Part shown: positions 8,974-17,402 of the stretch, in pieces
Position numbering within the stretch: position 1 is the first letter of the stretch
How the letters are laid out: every line of letters begins with the position of its first letter
Source of the DNA: Hymenobacter sp. BRD128
Lineage (GTDB): Bacteria; Bacteroidota; Bacteroidia; Cytophagales; Hymenobacteraceae
Direction of reading: 5' to 3'
Length of the DNA: 64,000 bases
Assembly: GCF_013256625.1 (NCBI RefSeq)
Contig: NZ_CP053908.1
Span: forward strand, 2,790,001 to 2,854,000
Program-made: the position numbers and the translations under genes
Notes under the pieces: model-generated
What the model was told of the DNA's origin: nothing
Seen by the model: only the letters and a program-made list of their open reading frames with translations
Databases searched by the model: none

Positions 8974-9088
8974 AAAAAAAAGCATCGAACAGTGTTCGAT
9001 GCCTTTCTGAGCTATGAAAACAAACTTAGCCAACTTCCTCTGCCTCGGCTGGCTGCAAAAGCAACGCAACTCCGGCTAAGGCTGCTAA
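8974..9088 (-). ncRNA. Candidate small RNA ending in an intrinsic terminator
   Basis: On the minus strand a promoter-like CACCTTTG (9102-9095) is followed about 90 nt later by a perfect 9-bp hairpin (9002-8982) and T8, an ideal intrinsic terminator with no minus-strand gene to serve. The predicted ~115-nt RNA could fold with CTTAGCC pairing GGCTAAG around a GC-rich interior. No open frame of note lies in it. The family is unrecognised; it does not match the SRP or tmRNA cores I know. An alternative is that the hairpin serves only the plus-strand flippase, but its plus-strand T run is weak. Confidence 0.35.
8982..9002 (-). terminator. GCATCGAAC/GTTCGATGC hairpin with T8 on the minus strand
   Basis: Stem GCATCGAAC-AGT-GTTCGATGC. 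Read on the minus strand it is followed by eight Ts; on the plus strand only by CTTTCT. It may act in both directions, ending the flippase transcript (stop 8968) weakly and a minus-strand transcript strongly. Confidence 0.7.
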
Positions 9089-9364
9089 CCGATACAAAGG
9101 TGCATCAATTATCGGGGAAGTACTAATTGTTTTCGATGAATATGCTTCTTAAGCGTCTTAATGACCTCAAAATCTCTCTAATTTGGACTTATCACGGATT
9201 AAATGCCGGAATTTTGTTCGCTCAAATACTATTGCCGCTAGCCCGATACGTCGGTAGCGAACAATTGGATTAGTCTCCTGGCCGGTACCTTTACCCGTCC
9301 AAAGCCTCCGTTTTTACGTATCTTCGTTTTCATCACTCGCCGCGGTAATTCCGTTGTCCCACTC
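9089..9364. other. Intergenic region upstream of the tatA pair
   Basis: About 280 bp without a convincing gene, lower in GC than its surroundings (for example 9120-9230). It presumably holds the promoter of the tatA-tatA-gatA run; I see no exact TAnnTTTG box. It contains one GCTAGC palindrome (about 9238). Confidence 0.5.
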
Positions 9365-9745
9365 ATGCTACTCACCACGCTTTTTCTGTTTCTGAGCAAT
9401 CCCAGAACTATTATCTTCATTATTTTCATTCTGGTACTGTTCTTCGGAGCCAAGCGCATTCCCGAGCTGTTTCGGGGTGTGGGCCAGGGCGTGCGTGAGT
9501 TTAAGGATGCCAGCAACCCCGAGCCGCAGCAGCCGATGAACCCGAATTATAACCAACAGCCCGGCTACAATCAGGGCGGCTATCCGCAGCAAGGGGGCTA
9601 CCCCCAGCAGCCCGGCTACAACCAGCAACAACCGCAGCAATACAGCCAGAATGGCTATCCGCAGCCGCCGCAGCAATACGGCCCGCCGGCTCAGGGTCAG
9701 GTGCCGCCGGCCCCATACAACCCTACCAACACGCCGGCTAGCTAA
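9365..9745 (+). CDS. tatA: TatA/TatE-family twin-arginine translocase subunit (first copy)
   Basis: TatA forms the protein-conducting part of the Tat pathway for folded proteins. In 126 residues it has a short N-terminal TM helix (about 10-28, IIFIIFILVLFFGAKRIPEL) and the conserved amphipathic helix with FGAKRIPELFRGVGQGVREF and a K-D dipeptide. From residue 55 on, the tail is Gln/Tyr/Pro/Asn/Gly-rich with repeating YNQQPGY / GGYPQQ units, unlike the short charged tail of E. coli TatA. A second copy follows 42 nt downstream. No tatC is present in the window. The call rests on the helix motif; assignment to TatA rather than TatB is an inference. Confidence 0.85.
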   Translation: MLLTTLFLFLSNPRTIIFIIFILVLFFGAKRIPELFRGVGQGVREFKDASNPEPQQPMNPNYNQQPGYNQGGYPQQGGYPQQPGYNQQQPQQYSQNGYPQPPQQYGPPAQGQVPPAPYNPTNTPAS

Positions 9746-9787
9746 GTTGTCCGCAATTTTTATCCTTCGCTTTTATTTCTCTTCCTG

Positions 9788-10267
9788 ATGAACTCCCCCC
9801 TGCTTTTTCTCGGCGATATCGGCGGCTCTGAGCTGATTCTGATTATGGTCGTCATTCTGATTTTCTTTGGCGCTAATAAGATTCCGGAGTTGGCGCGGGG
9901 CCTGGGCAAAGGCATTCGTGAGTTTAAGGACGCCAGCAGCGAAATCCGCAACGAGTTTGAGCGCGCTGGCCAGCCTAATCCTACCCAAGGGTATACTAGC
10001 CAGGGCTACAACCCTAATCAGCCCTACGGTCAGCCGCAGCCTAACTATGGCCAGCAACCGGCGCCTTATCAGCCTGGGCAAGTGCCCCCTACTACGCCTA
10101 TGTCGGGCGACTACGTAGCGCCCGTAGCTAATTATACTGCGCCGGGCGCCGTAGATTTGCCGACGGCGGACCAGCCGACTTATCACCAGAGCACGCCCAT
10201 TCCGCCCACGGCCGATGGCGTGCCCGGTACGCGGCCCCGCCTCGACCAGTCATCAACCGGAGCTTAA
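9788..10267 (+). CDS. tatA: TatA/TatE-family twin-arginine translocase subunit (second copy)
   Basis: A 159-residue paralogue of the preceding gene: TM helix LILIMVVILIFFGANKIPEL followed by the amphipathic helix ARGLGKGIREFKDASSEI. The shared core (FFGAxxIPEL, REFKDAS) shows tandem duplication. The tail is again Tyr/Gln/Pro-rich but different in sequence, so the tails have diverged while keeping composition. It is followed after 3 nt by gatA, suggesting one transcript. A TatA/TatB-like division of labour between the two copies is possible but not provable here. Confidence 0.85.
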   Translation: MNSPLLFLGDIGGSELILIMVVILIFFGANKIPELARGLGKGIREFKDASSEIRNEFERAGQPNPTQGYTSQGYNPNQPYGQPQPNYGQQPAPYQPGQVPPTTPMSGDYVAPVANYTAPGAVDLPTADQPTYHQSTPIPPTADGVPGTRPRLDQSSTGA

Positions 10268-10270
10268 GAT

Positions 10271-11707
10271 TTGAAACCTCTGTTTTCTTCCCTTTCGGAA
10301 ATTCAGCGCGAGCTGGCGGCGGGCACTACGTCCTGCCGCCAGCTCGTTGAGTATTACCTCGATAACATCGGCCAGCGCAATGCGGAGCTAAACGTTTTTC
10401 TGGAAGTGTGGGCCGACGAAGCCCGCCAGCAAGCCGCCGCCGTCGATGAAAAGCTGGCCCAGGGCACTGCGGGCAAGCTAGCCGGCATGGTTATCGGCCT
10501 CAAAGACGTGCTCGCCTACCAGGGCCACTCGCTGCAAAGCAGCAGCCGCATTCTCGACGGGTTTAAGTCGCTCTTTACGGGCACGGCCGTGCAGCGCCTG
10601 CTGGCTGAGGACGCTATTTTCATTGGTCGCCAGAACTGCGACGAGTTTGCGATGGGCGGCTCGAACGAGAACTCCGCTTTTGGGGTGGTGCGCAACGCCC
10701 AGGACCCTAGCCGGGTGCCGGGCGGCAGCAGCGGCGGCTCGGCGGTGGCGGTGCAGGCCGATATGTGCCTGGCTTCGATTGGCTCCGACACGGGCGGCTC
10801 GGTACGGCAACCAGCCGCTTTTTGTGGGGTTATTGGCTTAAAGCCTACTTATTCGCGCATTTCGCGCTACGGCTTGGTGGCCTTTGCGTCGTCGTTTGAC
10901 CAGATTGGGCCGATTACGCATTCCATTGAAGATGCCGCCCGCCTGCTCGAAGTAATGGCCGGCCCGGATGGCTACGACAGCACCGCCAGCCAGCAGCCCG
11001 TGCCCGCTTACAGCGAGCTGCTGACGCCGGCCGCGCAGTACCGCATCGGATATATTGCCAATGCCATCGACCGGCCCGGCTTGCAGCCCGAGGTACACAC
11101 TGCGCTGGAAGACACCCTAGCCACGCTGCGCAGCCACGGCCACGTAGTGGAAGCGGTTGAGTTTCCGCTACTTGAGGAGATGATTCCGACTTACTACATC
11201 CTTACTACGGCCGAGGCTAGCTCCAACCTGTCGCGCTTCGACGGGGTGAAGTATGGCTTCCGCGCGCCCGACGTGACGGACCTGGAATCGCTCTATAAAA
11301 AAACACGTGCCCAGGGCTTTGGCCCCGAAGTGCAGCGGCGCATCATGCTGGGCACCTTCGTGTTGAGCGCTAGCTATTACGACGCTTATTACACTAAGGC
11401 GCAGCGCGTACGCCGGCTCATCAAGGAAAAAACCGACGAATTGCTGCGGCAGTACGACTTCCTAGTGCTGCCCACCACACCTACTACGGCGTTTAAGATT
11501 GGCGAGAAACAGGACCCGGTGAGTATGTACCTGGCCGATATTTTTACAGTGCAGGCTTCGCTGGCTGGCGTGCCCGCTATTTCGATTCCGGCTGGGGTTG
11601 ATGATGAGAGCCTGCCGATTGGCTTGCAGATACTGAGCGGTGCCTTCCGGGAAGCTGATTTACTGGCTTTTGCCGGCACGCTGACCACCGTAACGGCCGC
11701 CAACTAG
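10271..11707 (+). CDS. gatA: Asp-tRNA(Asn)/Glu-tRNA(Gln) amidotransferase subunit A
   Basis: GatA is the amidase subunit of GatCAB, which converts misacylated Glu-tRNA(Gln) or Asp-tRNA(Asn) to the amide using glutamine. The 478 residues carry the amidase signature: Lys78 in GMVIGLKDVL, the cis-Ser segment around GSDTGGSVRQPAAFCGVIGL and the Gly/Ser-rich loop RVPGGSSGGSAVAVQ, i.e. an intact Ser-cisSer-Lys triad. The C-terminal part PTTPTTAFKIGEK and GVPAISIPAGVD is typical of GatA rather than other amidases. The start is probably TTG 10271, 3 nt after the second tatA. gatB and gatC are not in the window. Confidence 0.95.
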   Translation: MKPLFSSLSEIQRELAAGTTSCRQLVEYYLDNIGQRNAELNVFLEVWADEARQQAAAVDEKLAQGTAGKLAGMVIGLKDVLAYQGHSLQSSSRILDGFKSLFTGTAVQRLLAEDAIFIGRQNCDEFAMGGSNENSAFGVVRNAQDPSRVPGGSSGGSAVAVQADMCLASIGSDTGGSVRQPAAFCGVIGLKPTYSRISRYGLVAFASSFDQIGPITHSIEDAARLLEVMAGPDGYDSTASQQPVPAYSELLTPAAQYRIGYIANAIDRPGLQPEVHTALEDTLATLRSHGHVVEAVEFPLLEEMIPTYYILTTAEASSNLSRFDGVKYGFRAPDVTDLESLYKKTRAQGFGPEVQRRIMLGTFVLSASYYDAYYTKAQRVRRLIKEKTDELLRQYDFLVLPTTPTTAFKIGEKQDPVSMYLADIFTVQASLAGVPAISIPAGVDDESLPIGLQILSGAFREADLLAFAGTLTTVTAAN

Positions 11708-11733
11708 ATTAGCCAGAGTCTTTAGTAAATGCG

Positions 11734-11780
11734 CAGGGGCGCAACAGTACCGGCTAACCAGCCGTACTGTTGCGCCCCTG
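11734..11780. repeat. Perfect 17-bp inverted repeat after gatA
   Basis: Arms CAGGGGCGCAACAGTAC (11734-11750) and GTACTGTTGCGCCCCTG (11764-11780), loop of 13 nt. No T run follows on either strand. It may be a rho-assisted terminator of gatA or a remnant of a palindromic repeat. Confidence 0.6.
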
Positions 11781-11824
11781 ACGTTTGGTTAGGTAGTTCA
11801 GTAATTGTCATTTACCTTAGCCCT

Positions 11825-14059
11825 ATGAAAGCTTTGCAGCAACTGCCCGCGCCCGCCCCTAGCCCGCGCAAGCCGCGCCTGACGCGGCGCTTGTTGCTGC
11901 TAGCTCTCACGCTGGGCTCGGTGCCCGCGCTGGCCCAGCGCGCACCGCACCGCTGCGAAACGGCGGCGCCCGCGCCGCCCGCCTCTACCCTTATTCCCGG
12001 CGATACCATTCGGCAGGTGGTAGAATTGCCGCCCGCCACGCTCGATTCGCTGGCCGCCGAGCCGCTTGAAGAGCCAGCCGTGGACTCGGCCCGCCTAGTG
12101 TGGCTGCAAACGCCCGCCACGCTCTACGAAACCGTGAACGACCGTATGGGCTGCATCGAAACGCAGGCCCCGCACCAGTTCAATGCGGCGGTACTAGCCT
12201 ACGTGCGGCTTTTTACCGAGCGGCAGCGCGGCTACACCCAGCGCGTGCTGGAGCGCGAGCAGTTTTACTTTCCGACTTTTGAGAAATACCTGGCGCAGTA
12301 TAACTTACCGGTGGAGCTGAAGTACTTATCGGTAGTCGAGTCGGCCTTGATACCCACCGCTAAGTCGCCGGTAGGAGCCGCTGGCCTTTGGCAGTTTATG
12401 CCGCCCACGGCCAGCGACCTGCGCCTGAAGCGCGACGAGTGGGTGGATGAGCGCATGCACCCCGAAAAGGCTACTGAAGCGGCCTGCAAGCACCTGCGCT
12501 ACCTCTACGGGGTATTTCACGACTGGGAGTTGGTGCTGGCGGCCTACAACTGGGGCGCGGGCAATATGCAGCGCGTGATGCGCAAAACCGGCAAGCGCAA
12601 TTTCTGGGAACTGTACCCGCACCTGCCGGCCGAAACCCGCAACTACGTGCCCACCTTCACGGCCATTATGTACGCCATGAAGTATGCTACTGAGCACAAC
12701 CTCAGCGACCCGGCGCTACGCTACCAGCGCTATGAGCCGCTCGATACACTGGGCGTGCGTGGCCAGGCCCTCGACCTGCGCCGCCTGAGCCGGGCGCTGG
12801 GCTACAACGATTCGCTTACGCTGGGCCGCTATAACCCCGAGGTGCGCCATGGCAGCCTGCCGGCCGGCTACCGGCCCTACGTGCTGCGCTATCCGAGCGC
12901 CGCCCGCGAGCACCTCGGCGACGTAGACCGGGCTACGCTGCTGGCTTACTGCCAGCCGGCTACTGACTTGCCACAGGCGTTACCTGTTCGCCAGGCGCGC
13001 TTGGCCGGCGTCACGCCCTGGCCGAGCCGCGACGAGCTAGCCGCTACTGCCGGCCCGCGCTCCGCAACCGGCGAGGCTACCCCGCGCTACCGCCGCGTGC
13101 ACTACACCGTGCGCCGGGGCCAGACGGTGGCCAGCGTAGCCGAAAAATTTGAGGTTAGTCCCAGCCAGGTGCGGCGCTGGAATGAGTTGCCCAAGCATGC
13201 CACCCTGCGGCCTGGCCGTGAGCTACTAGTATTTGTGCCGCTGCCACCGGCCGAAGCGGCAGCTCCGGCGGCGGCCGTATCGCTGCCCGCCGCGCCGCGC
13301 CGCGTGGCACCGGTAGATAGTGCCGTCCAGGCGCTAGCCGTTGCTAATGCTCGCTACGCCCGCGAAGCGCAGGCCCTCGCCCAACGCGAGGCGGCGCAGG
13401 CCAAAGAATTGCTGCGCGCCCAGAAGCTACAAGCCGCCCGCATTGTGGCCCAACAGCAGCAGGCTATTTTCCGGGCCGCCGCGCTAGCTAAGGCTGCTGC
13501 GCAGGAAAAAGCCCAGCGTCTGGCGGCGGAAACGGCCGCCCGCGTCGAAGCCAATAATGGGGCTAGCGACGCCGTAGCCAGCGCCGACACCCTGGTGCCG
13601 CCCGCACCTACTCGCCGCAGCCGTGGCAGGGGGCTAGCCGTGGCGGCCCGCGAAGCTGCGGCGCCCGAAACCGCAGCCGCCAAGCCAGCCGCTTCGGCTG
13701 CTAAAAGTGAGGCGTATACGGTGCGGCCGGGCGACGACCTCACGCACCTGGCGCGGACGCACAGCCTCACGGTAACCCAGCTGCGCGAGTGGAACCAGCT
13801 GCCTACCGAAGCGGTGCAGGTGGGCCAGCGGCTGCGCTTTAGCGCGCCAGCTCCCGAAGCGGTGGCTAGCCACCAGGGGCGCACCCGCGCCGCCGAGCGG
13901 CCCGAGCCTCATTTCAGTACGCACACGGTGCAGCCCGGCGACACGCTGTACAATATCTCGCGGCGCTTCAAGGTGAGTGTGCAGGAGCTGCGCCGACTCA
14001 ACCACCTCACTTCCGACGATGTGAAGCTGGGCCAAAAGCTGGTAGTGCAGGCTAGCTAG
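11825..14059 (+). CDS. Lytic transglycosylase with three LysM domains (MltD-like)
   Basis: A periplasmic enzyme of about 744 residues expected to cleave peptidoglycan glycan strands. It has a signal peptide (RLTRRLLLLALTLGSVPALA) and an SLT domain with the catalytic Glu in VESALIPTAKSPVGAAGLWQ and the AYNWGAGNMQR motif. An Ala-rich, probably coiled-coil linker (about 490-620) follows. Three LysM domains each begin with a YTV/HTV motif (YTVRRGQTVASV, YTVRPGDDLTHL, HTVQPGDTLYNI). The architecture is that of MltD with an extra LysM. Start ATG 11825 precedes the signal peptide; the earlier in-frame codon is inside the upstream inverted repeat. Confidence 0.93.
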   Translation: MKALQQLPAPAPSPRKPRLTRRLLLLALTLGSVPALAQRAPHRCETAAPAPPASTLIPGDTIRQVVELPPATLDSLAAEPLEEPAVDSARLVWLQTPATLYETVNDRMGCIETQAPHQFNAAVLAYVRLFTERQRGYTQRVLEREQFYFPTFEKYLAQYNLPVELKYLSVVESALIPTAKSPVGAAGLWQFMPPTASDLRLKRDEWVDERMHPEKATEAACKHLRYLYGVFHDWELVLAAYNWGAGNMQRVMRKTGKRNFWELYPHLPAETRNYVPTFTAIMYAMKYATEHNLSDPALRYQRYEPLDTLGVRGQALDLRRLSRALGYNDSLTLGRYNPEVRHGSLPAGYRPYVLRYPSAAREHLGDVDRATLLAYCQPATDLPQALPVRQARLAGVTPWPSRDELAATAGPRSATGEATPRYRRVHYTVRRGQTVASVAEKFEVSPSQVRRWNELPKHATLRPGRELLVFVPLPPAEAAAPAAAVSLPAAPRRVAPVDSAVQALAVANARYAREAQALAQREAAQAKELLRAQKLQAARIVAQQQQAIFRAAALAKAAAQEKAQRLAAETAARVEANNGASDAVASADTLVPPAPTRRSRGRGLAVAAREAAAPETAAAKPAASAAKSEAYTVRPGDDLTHLARTHSLTVTQLREWNQLPTEAVQVGQRLRFSAPAPEAVASHQGRTRAAERPEPHFSTHTVQPGDTLYNISRRFKVSVQELRRLNHLTSDDVKLGQKLVVQAS

Positions 14060-14203
14060 CCGCGCCGCGACGGACTGGAGGCAATGCGGTAAGGCTGGCC
14101 GGGGCAACGACTCGATTAACTCACTCACCTGCAACAGCATGTCGCAGCCTGCCGCTATGCGGGTAAGGCGTAGGCGCCGGCAATCCGGCATTTTAGCCGG
14201 AAC

Positions 14204-14230
14204 TTGCGGCTTCGCGCCCGAGAACCTTTG
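14204..14230 (+). promoter_or_regulatory. Promoter TTG-N16-AACCTTTG upstream of maeB
   Basis: TTG 14204-14206 and AACCTTTG 14223-14230, a one-mismatch version of the Bacteroidota box, 9 nt before the maeB ATG. The TTG is in frame with maeB but is better explained as the -33 element. Confidence 0.5.
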
Positions 14231-14239
14231 CCAATTCCC

Positions 14240-16510
14240 ATGCTGAAAATTAACCGAGAAGACGCCCTAGCCTACCACGAGCAAAGCCCGCAGGGCAAGA
14301 TTGAGGTGGTGCCCACCAAGCCCGTGAGCACCCAGCTCGACCTGGCGCTGGCCTATTCGCCGGGCGTGGCTGAGCCGTGCAAGGAAATCGCTAAAAACCC
14401 CGACGACGTGTACAAGTACACGGCCAAGGGCAACCTGGTCGCCGTTATCTCGAACGGCACGGCCGTGCTCGGCCTGGGCAACATTGGCCCCGCCGCCAGC
14501 AAGCCGGTGATGGAAGGCAAGGGCGTACTGTTCAAGAAGTTTGCGGGCATCGACTGCTTTGATATTGAGATTGACGCGACTGACCCCGACGAGTTTATTC
14601 GCATCGTGAAGGCGCTGGAGCCCACCTTCGGCGGCATCAACCTAGAGGATATTAAAGCGCCCGAGTGCTTCCGTATCGAAACGGAGCTGCGCGACCTGAT
14701 GAACATCCCGCTGATGCACGACGACCAGCACGGCACGGCCATCATTACCTCGGCGGCATTGCTGAACGCGCTCGAAATCGTGGGTAAGAAGATTGGCGAT
14801 ATTCAGCTCGTGGTGAGCGGGGCGGGCGCGGCGGCCGTGTCGTGTCTGCGGCTGTATCTGGCGCTGGGTGTGCGCAAGGAAAATGTGGTAGTCTTTGATA
14901 AAGATGGCATTATCAACCCTAGCCGCACCGACCTGGCCGACATGCAGCGGCAGTTTGCCACCGAGCGGCCCATCACGACCCTGGCCGAGGCGATGGTGGG
15001 CGCTGACGTATTCCTGGGCCTTTCGGCCGCCAATGTGCTGCCCGCCGAGCTGCTGCTGCACATGGCCGCCAACCCCATCGTATTTGCCCTGGCCAACCCC
15101 GAACCCGAAATCAGCTACGAACTGGCCACCAGCACCCGGCCCGACCTCATTATGGCCACCGGCCGCTCGGACCATCCCAACCAGGTGAACAACGTGCTGG
15201 GCTTTCCCTACATTTTCCGGGGCGCTTTGGATGTGCGGGCCACCGAAATAAACGAGGCCATGAAGCTAGCCGCCGTGCACGCCCTGGCCGAGCTGAGCAA
15301 GGAGCCGGTGCCCGATATTGTCAACAATGCCTACGGCGACAACACGCTGGCGTTTGGTCGCACCTATCTCATTCCCAAGCCATTAGACCCCCGCCTGATT
15401 ACGAGCCTCTCGCCGGCCGTGGCGCGGGCCGCGATGGAAAGCGGCGTGGCCCGCCGGCCCATTGCCGACTGGGCAGCCTACGAAGACGAGCTGCGCGCGC
15501 GCCTCGGCCTCGACCAGAAGCTGATGAACCGCATTACCTCGGCGGCGCGCCAGAGCCCGCGCCGGGTGGTATTTGCCGAAGCCGATAACTATAAGATTCT
15601 TAAGGCGGCCCAGCTCGTGCGCGATGAGGGCATTGCCTTTCCTATTCTGCTCGGGCCGCCCGCCAAGATTCAAGCCATTGCCCAGGCCAATAACCTTGAC
15701 CTGGAAGGCTGCGAGGTTATTGATATTCTGCAAGATGAAGCCAAGCGCAATGAATACGCCGAGCTGCTCTACCAGAAGCGGCAGCGCCGGGGCATCACGC
15801 GCTACGAGGGCCGGCGCCTGCTGCGCGAGCGCAACTACTACGCCGCCATGATGGTAGAAACCGGCGCCGCCGACGCCTGCATTACGGGCCTCACCAAAGA
15901 CTACGGCAAGAGCCTCATCCCGTCGCTGCAAGTAATCGGGCCGGCCGAGGGCGTGCGCCGGGTGGCGTCGATGTACATCATCCAAACCAAGAAAGGCCCG
16001 TATTTCTTTGCCGATACCACCGTCAACATCGACCCCACGGCCGAGGAGATGGTCGAGATTATCGGCCTCACGGCGCGGGCCGTGCGCTTTTTCGACGCCG
16101 AGCCGCGGGTGGCCGTCATCAGCTATTCCAATTTCGGCTCGAATAGTGGGCCGCTGCCCGAAAAAACCCGCCGCGCCACCGAGCTAGCCAAGCAGCGCTA
16201 CCCCGACCTGCTCATCGACGGTGAGATGCAGGCCAACGTGGCTCTGAACCTGCAGCTGCTGCAGGAAAACTATGGCTTCTCACCCCTGGCCGACAAAGGC
16301 GCCAACACGCTGATTTTTCCCAATGTAGAGTCGGGCAACATTGCCTACAAGGTGATGCAGGAGCTGGGCGGCGCCGAGGTAATCGGGCCGGTGCTGATGG
16401 GCATGCGCAAACCGGTGCACATTTTGCAGCTCGGCGCTAGCGTGCGCGACATCGTGAACATGACTGCCATCGCGGTCGTGGATGCCCAGCGCGACGGCAA
16501 GGCGCTGTAG
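14240..16510 (+). CDS. maeB: NADP-dependent malic enzyme with C-terminal phosphotransacetylase domain
   Basis: MaeB decarboxylates malate to pyruvate and makes NAD(P)H, linking the TCA cycle with gluconeogenesis and lipid synthesis. At 756 residues it has the two-domain MaeB layout: malic enzyme (about 1-430) with [35 protein letters not shown] and the nucleotide-binding [20 protein letters not shown]; then a phosphate acetyl/butyryltransferase-like domain (about 440-756, [20 protein letters not shown] ... [16 protein letters not shown]). In characterised MaeB proteins the second domain is regulatory rather than catalytic. Start ATG 14240. It is a monocistronic-looking gene. Confidence 0.95.
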   Translation: MLKINREDALAYHEQSPQGKIEVVPTKPVSTQLDLALAYSPGVAEPCKEIAKNPDDVYKYTAKGNLVAVISNGTAVLGLGNIGPAASKPVMEGKGVLFKKFAGIDCFDIEIDATDPDEFIRIVKALEPTFGGINLEDIKAPECFRIETELRDLMNIPLMHDDQHGTAIITSAALLNALEIVGKKIGDIQLVVSGAGAAAVSCLRLYLALGVRKENVVVFDKDGIINPSRTDLADMQRQFATERPITTLAEAMVGADVFLGLSAANVLPAELLLHMAANPIVFALANPEPEISYELATSTRPDLIMATGRSDHPNQVNNVLGFPYIFRGALDVRATEINEAMKLAAVHALAELSKEPVPDIVNNAYGDNTLAFGRTYLIPKPLDPRLITSLSPAVARAAMESGVARRPIADWAAYEDELRARLGLDQKLMNRITSAARQSPRRVVFAEADNYKILKAAQLVRDEGIAFPILLGPPAKIQAIAQANNLDLEGCEVIDILQDEAKRNEYAELLYQKRQRRGITRYEGRRLLRERNYYAAMMVETGAADACITGLTKDYGKSLIPSLQVIGPAEGVRRVASMYIIQTKKGPYFFADTTVNIDPTAEEMVEIIGLTARAVRFFDAEPRVAVISYSNFGSNSGPLPEKTRRATELAKQRYPDLLIDGEMQANVALNLQLLQENYGFSPLADKGANTLIFPNVESGNIAYKVMQELGGAEVIGPVLMGMRKPVHILQLGASVRDIVNMTAIAVVDAQRDGKAL

Positions 16511-16678
16511 CGGCGGAGCGTGAGGGATGAAGTTTCAATGTTATTTTTGAAGAATTGAATGTGGCGGGTGGAGAGCCGGAAGTAATTTTCTGCCTCCTTA
16601 CCCGCCCCACCTCGCCTTCGGCTAACGCCGGCTAGCCCACACCGGCCAGCCTGTTTCATCTTCAGCCTCAGTTTCCAC

Positions 16679-17284
16679 ATGATTGCCTACCTCGACGGTA
16701 AACTTGCCTATAAAGACCCCACCCAAGCCATTATCGACACCGGCGGCGTGGGCTACGAAGTAAAGATTTCGCTGGCTACCTACTCCAAGCTGCCCGGCGA
16801 AAACGACAAGGTGAAGGTGTACACCTACCAGCACATCAAGGAAGACGGCCAGACGCTCTACGGCTTTCTGGACCCCAACGAGAAAGCGTTGTTTCTGCAC
16901 CTGATAAGCGTATCGGGCATCGGGCCGGGCACGGGCATCAACATGGTGAGCAGCATGGGCGTGGCCGATATTCGCCAAGCCATTGTGAACGAAGATGTGC
17001 GCGCTATTCAGAGCATCAAGGGTGTGGGGCCGAAAACTGCCCAACGGGTAATTCTGGACCTGCGCGACAAGCTCCGCAAAGACGAGCTGCTGGCCAAAGC
17101 CGGCGTCGATACCGTGCCGCTGGCCCGCCAGCACAATACGCAGCGCCAGGAAGCGTTGCAGGCATTAGTCATGCTGGGCTTTGCCCGGGCGGCTGCTGAG
17201 AAAAATCTCGACCAGATTCAGCAAAAGCACGGCCACGACCTGAGTGTGGAAGAACTCATCAAGTTTGCCCTGAAGTCGCATTAA
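16679..17284 (+). CDS. ruvA: Holliday junction branch migration protein RuvA
   Basis: RuvA binds the four-way junction and loads the RuvB motor during recombinational repair. The length of 201 residues is normal. It has the N-terminal OB-fold (MIAYLDGKLAYKDPTQAIID, TGGVGYEVKIS), the tandem helix-hairpin-helix region (ISVSGIGPGTGINMVSSMG and IQSIKGVGPKTAQRVILDL) and the C-terminal three-helix domain that contacts RuvB (RQEALQALVMLGFARAAAEK). ruvB and ruvC are not adjacent. sprA follows after about 120 bp, an adjacency common in this phylum. Confidence 0.97.
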   Translation: MIAYLDGKLAYKDPTQAIIDTGGVGYEVKISLATYSKLPGENDKVKVYTYQHIKEDGQTLYGFLDPNEKALFLHLISVSGIGPGTGINMVSSMGVADIRQAIVNEDVRAIQSIKGVGPKTAQRVILDLRDKLRKDELLAKAGVDTVPLARQHNTQRQEALQALVMLGFARAAAEKNLDQIQQKHGHDLSVEELIKFALKSH

Positions 17285-17402
17285 TGTGCGTCAGGCCGTT
17301 GGGGCAACTGCTGGCGCTTGCGCGTGCAACGAAATGGGTTCGTGCTTTATCCTCGTTTAAATCCGGCTCCGCTTTGTCGCGACGGCCGCACCTGCCATCT
17401 GC

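Noticed and set aside
9014-9079. A 21-codon frame starting ATGAAAACAAACTTAGCC after the flippase
   Set aside because: No promoter, composition not distinctive, and it lies opposite the better-supported minus-strand RNA candidate.
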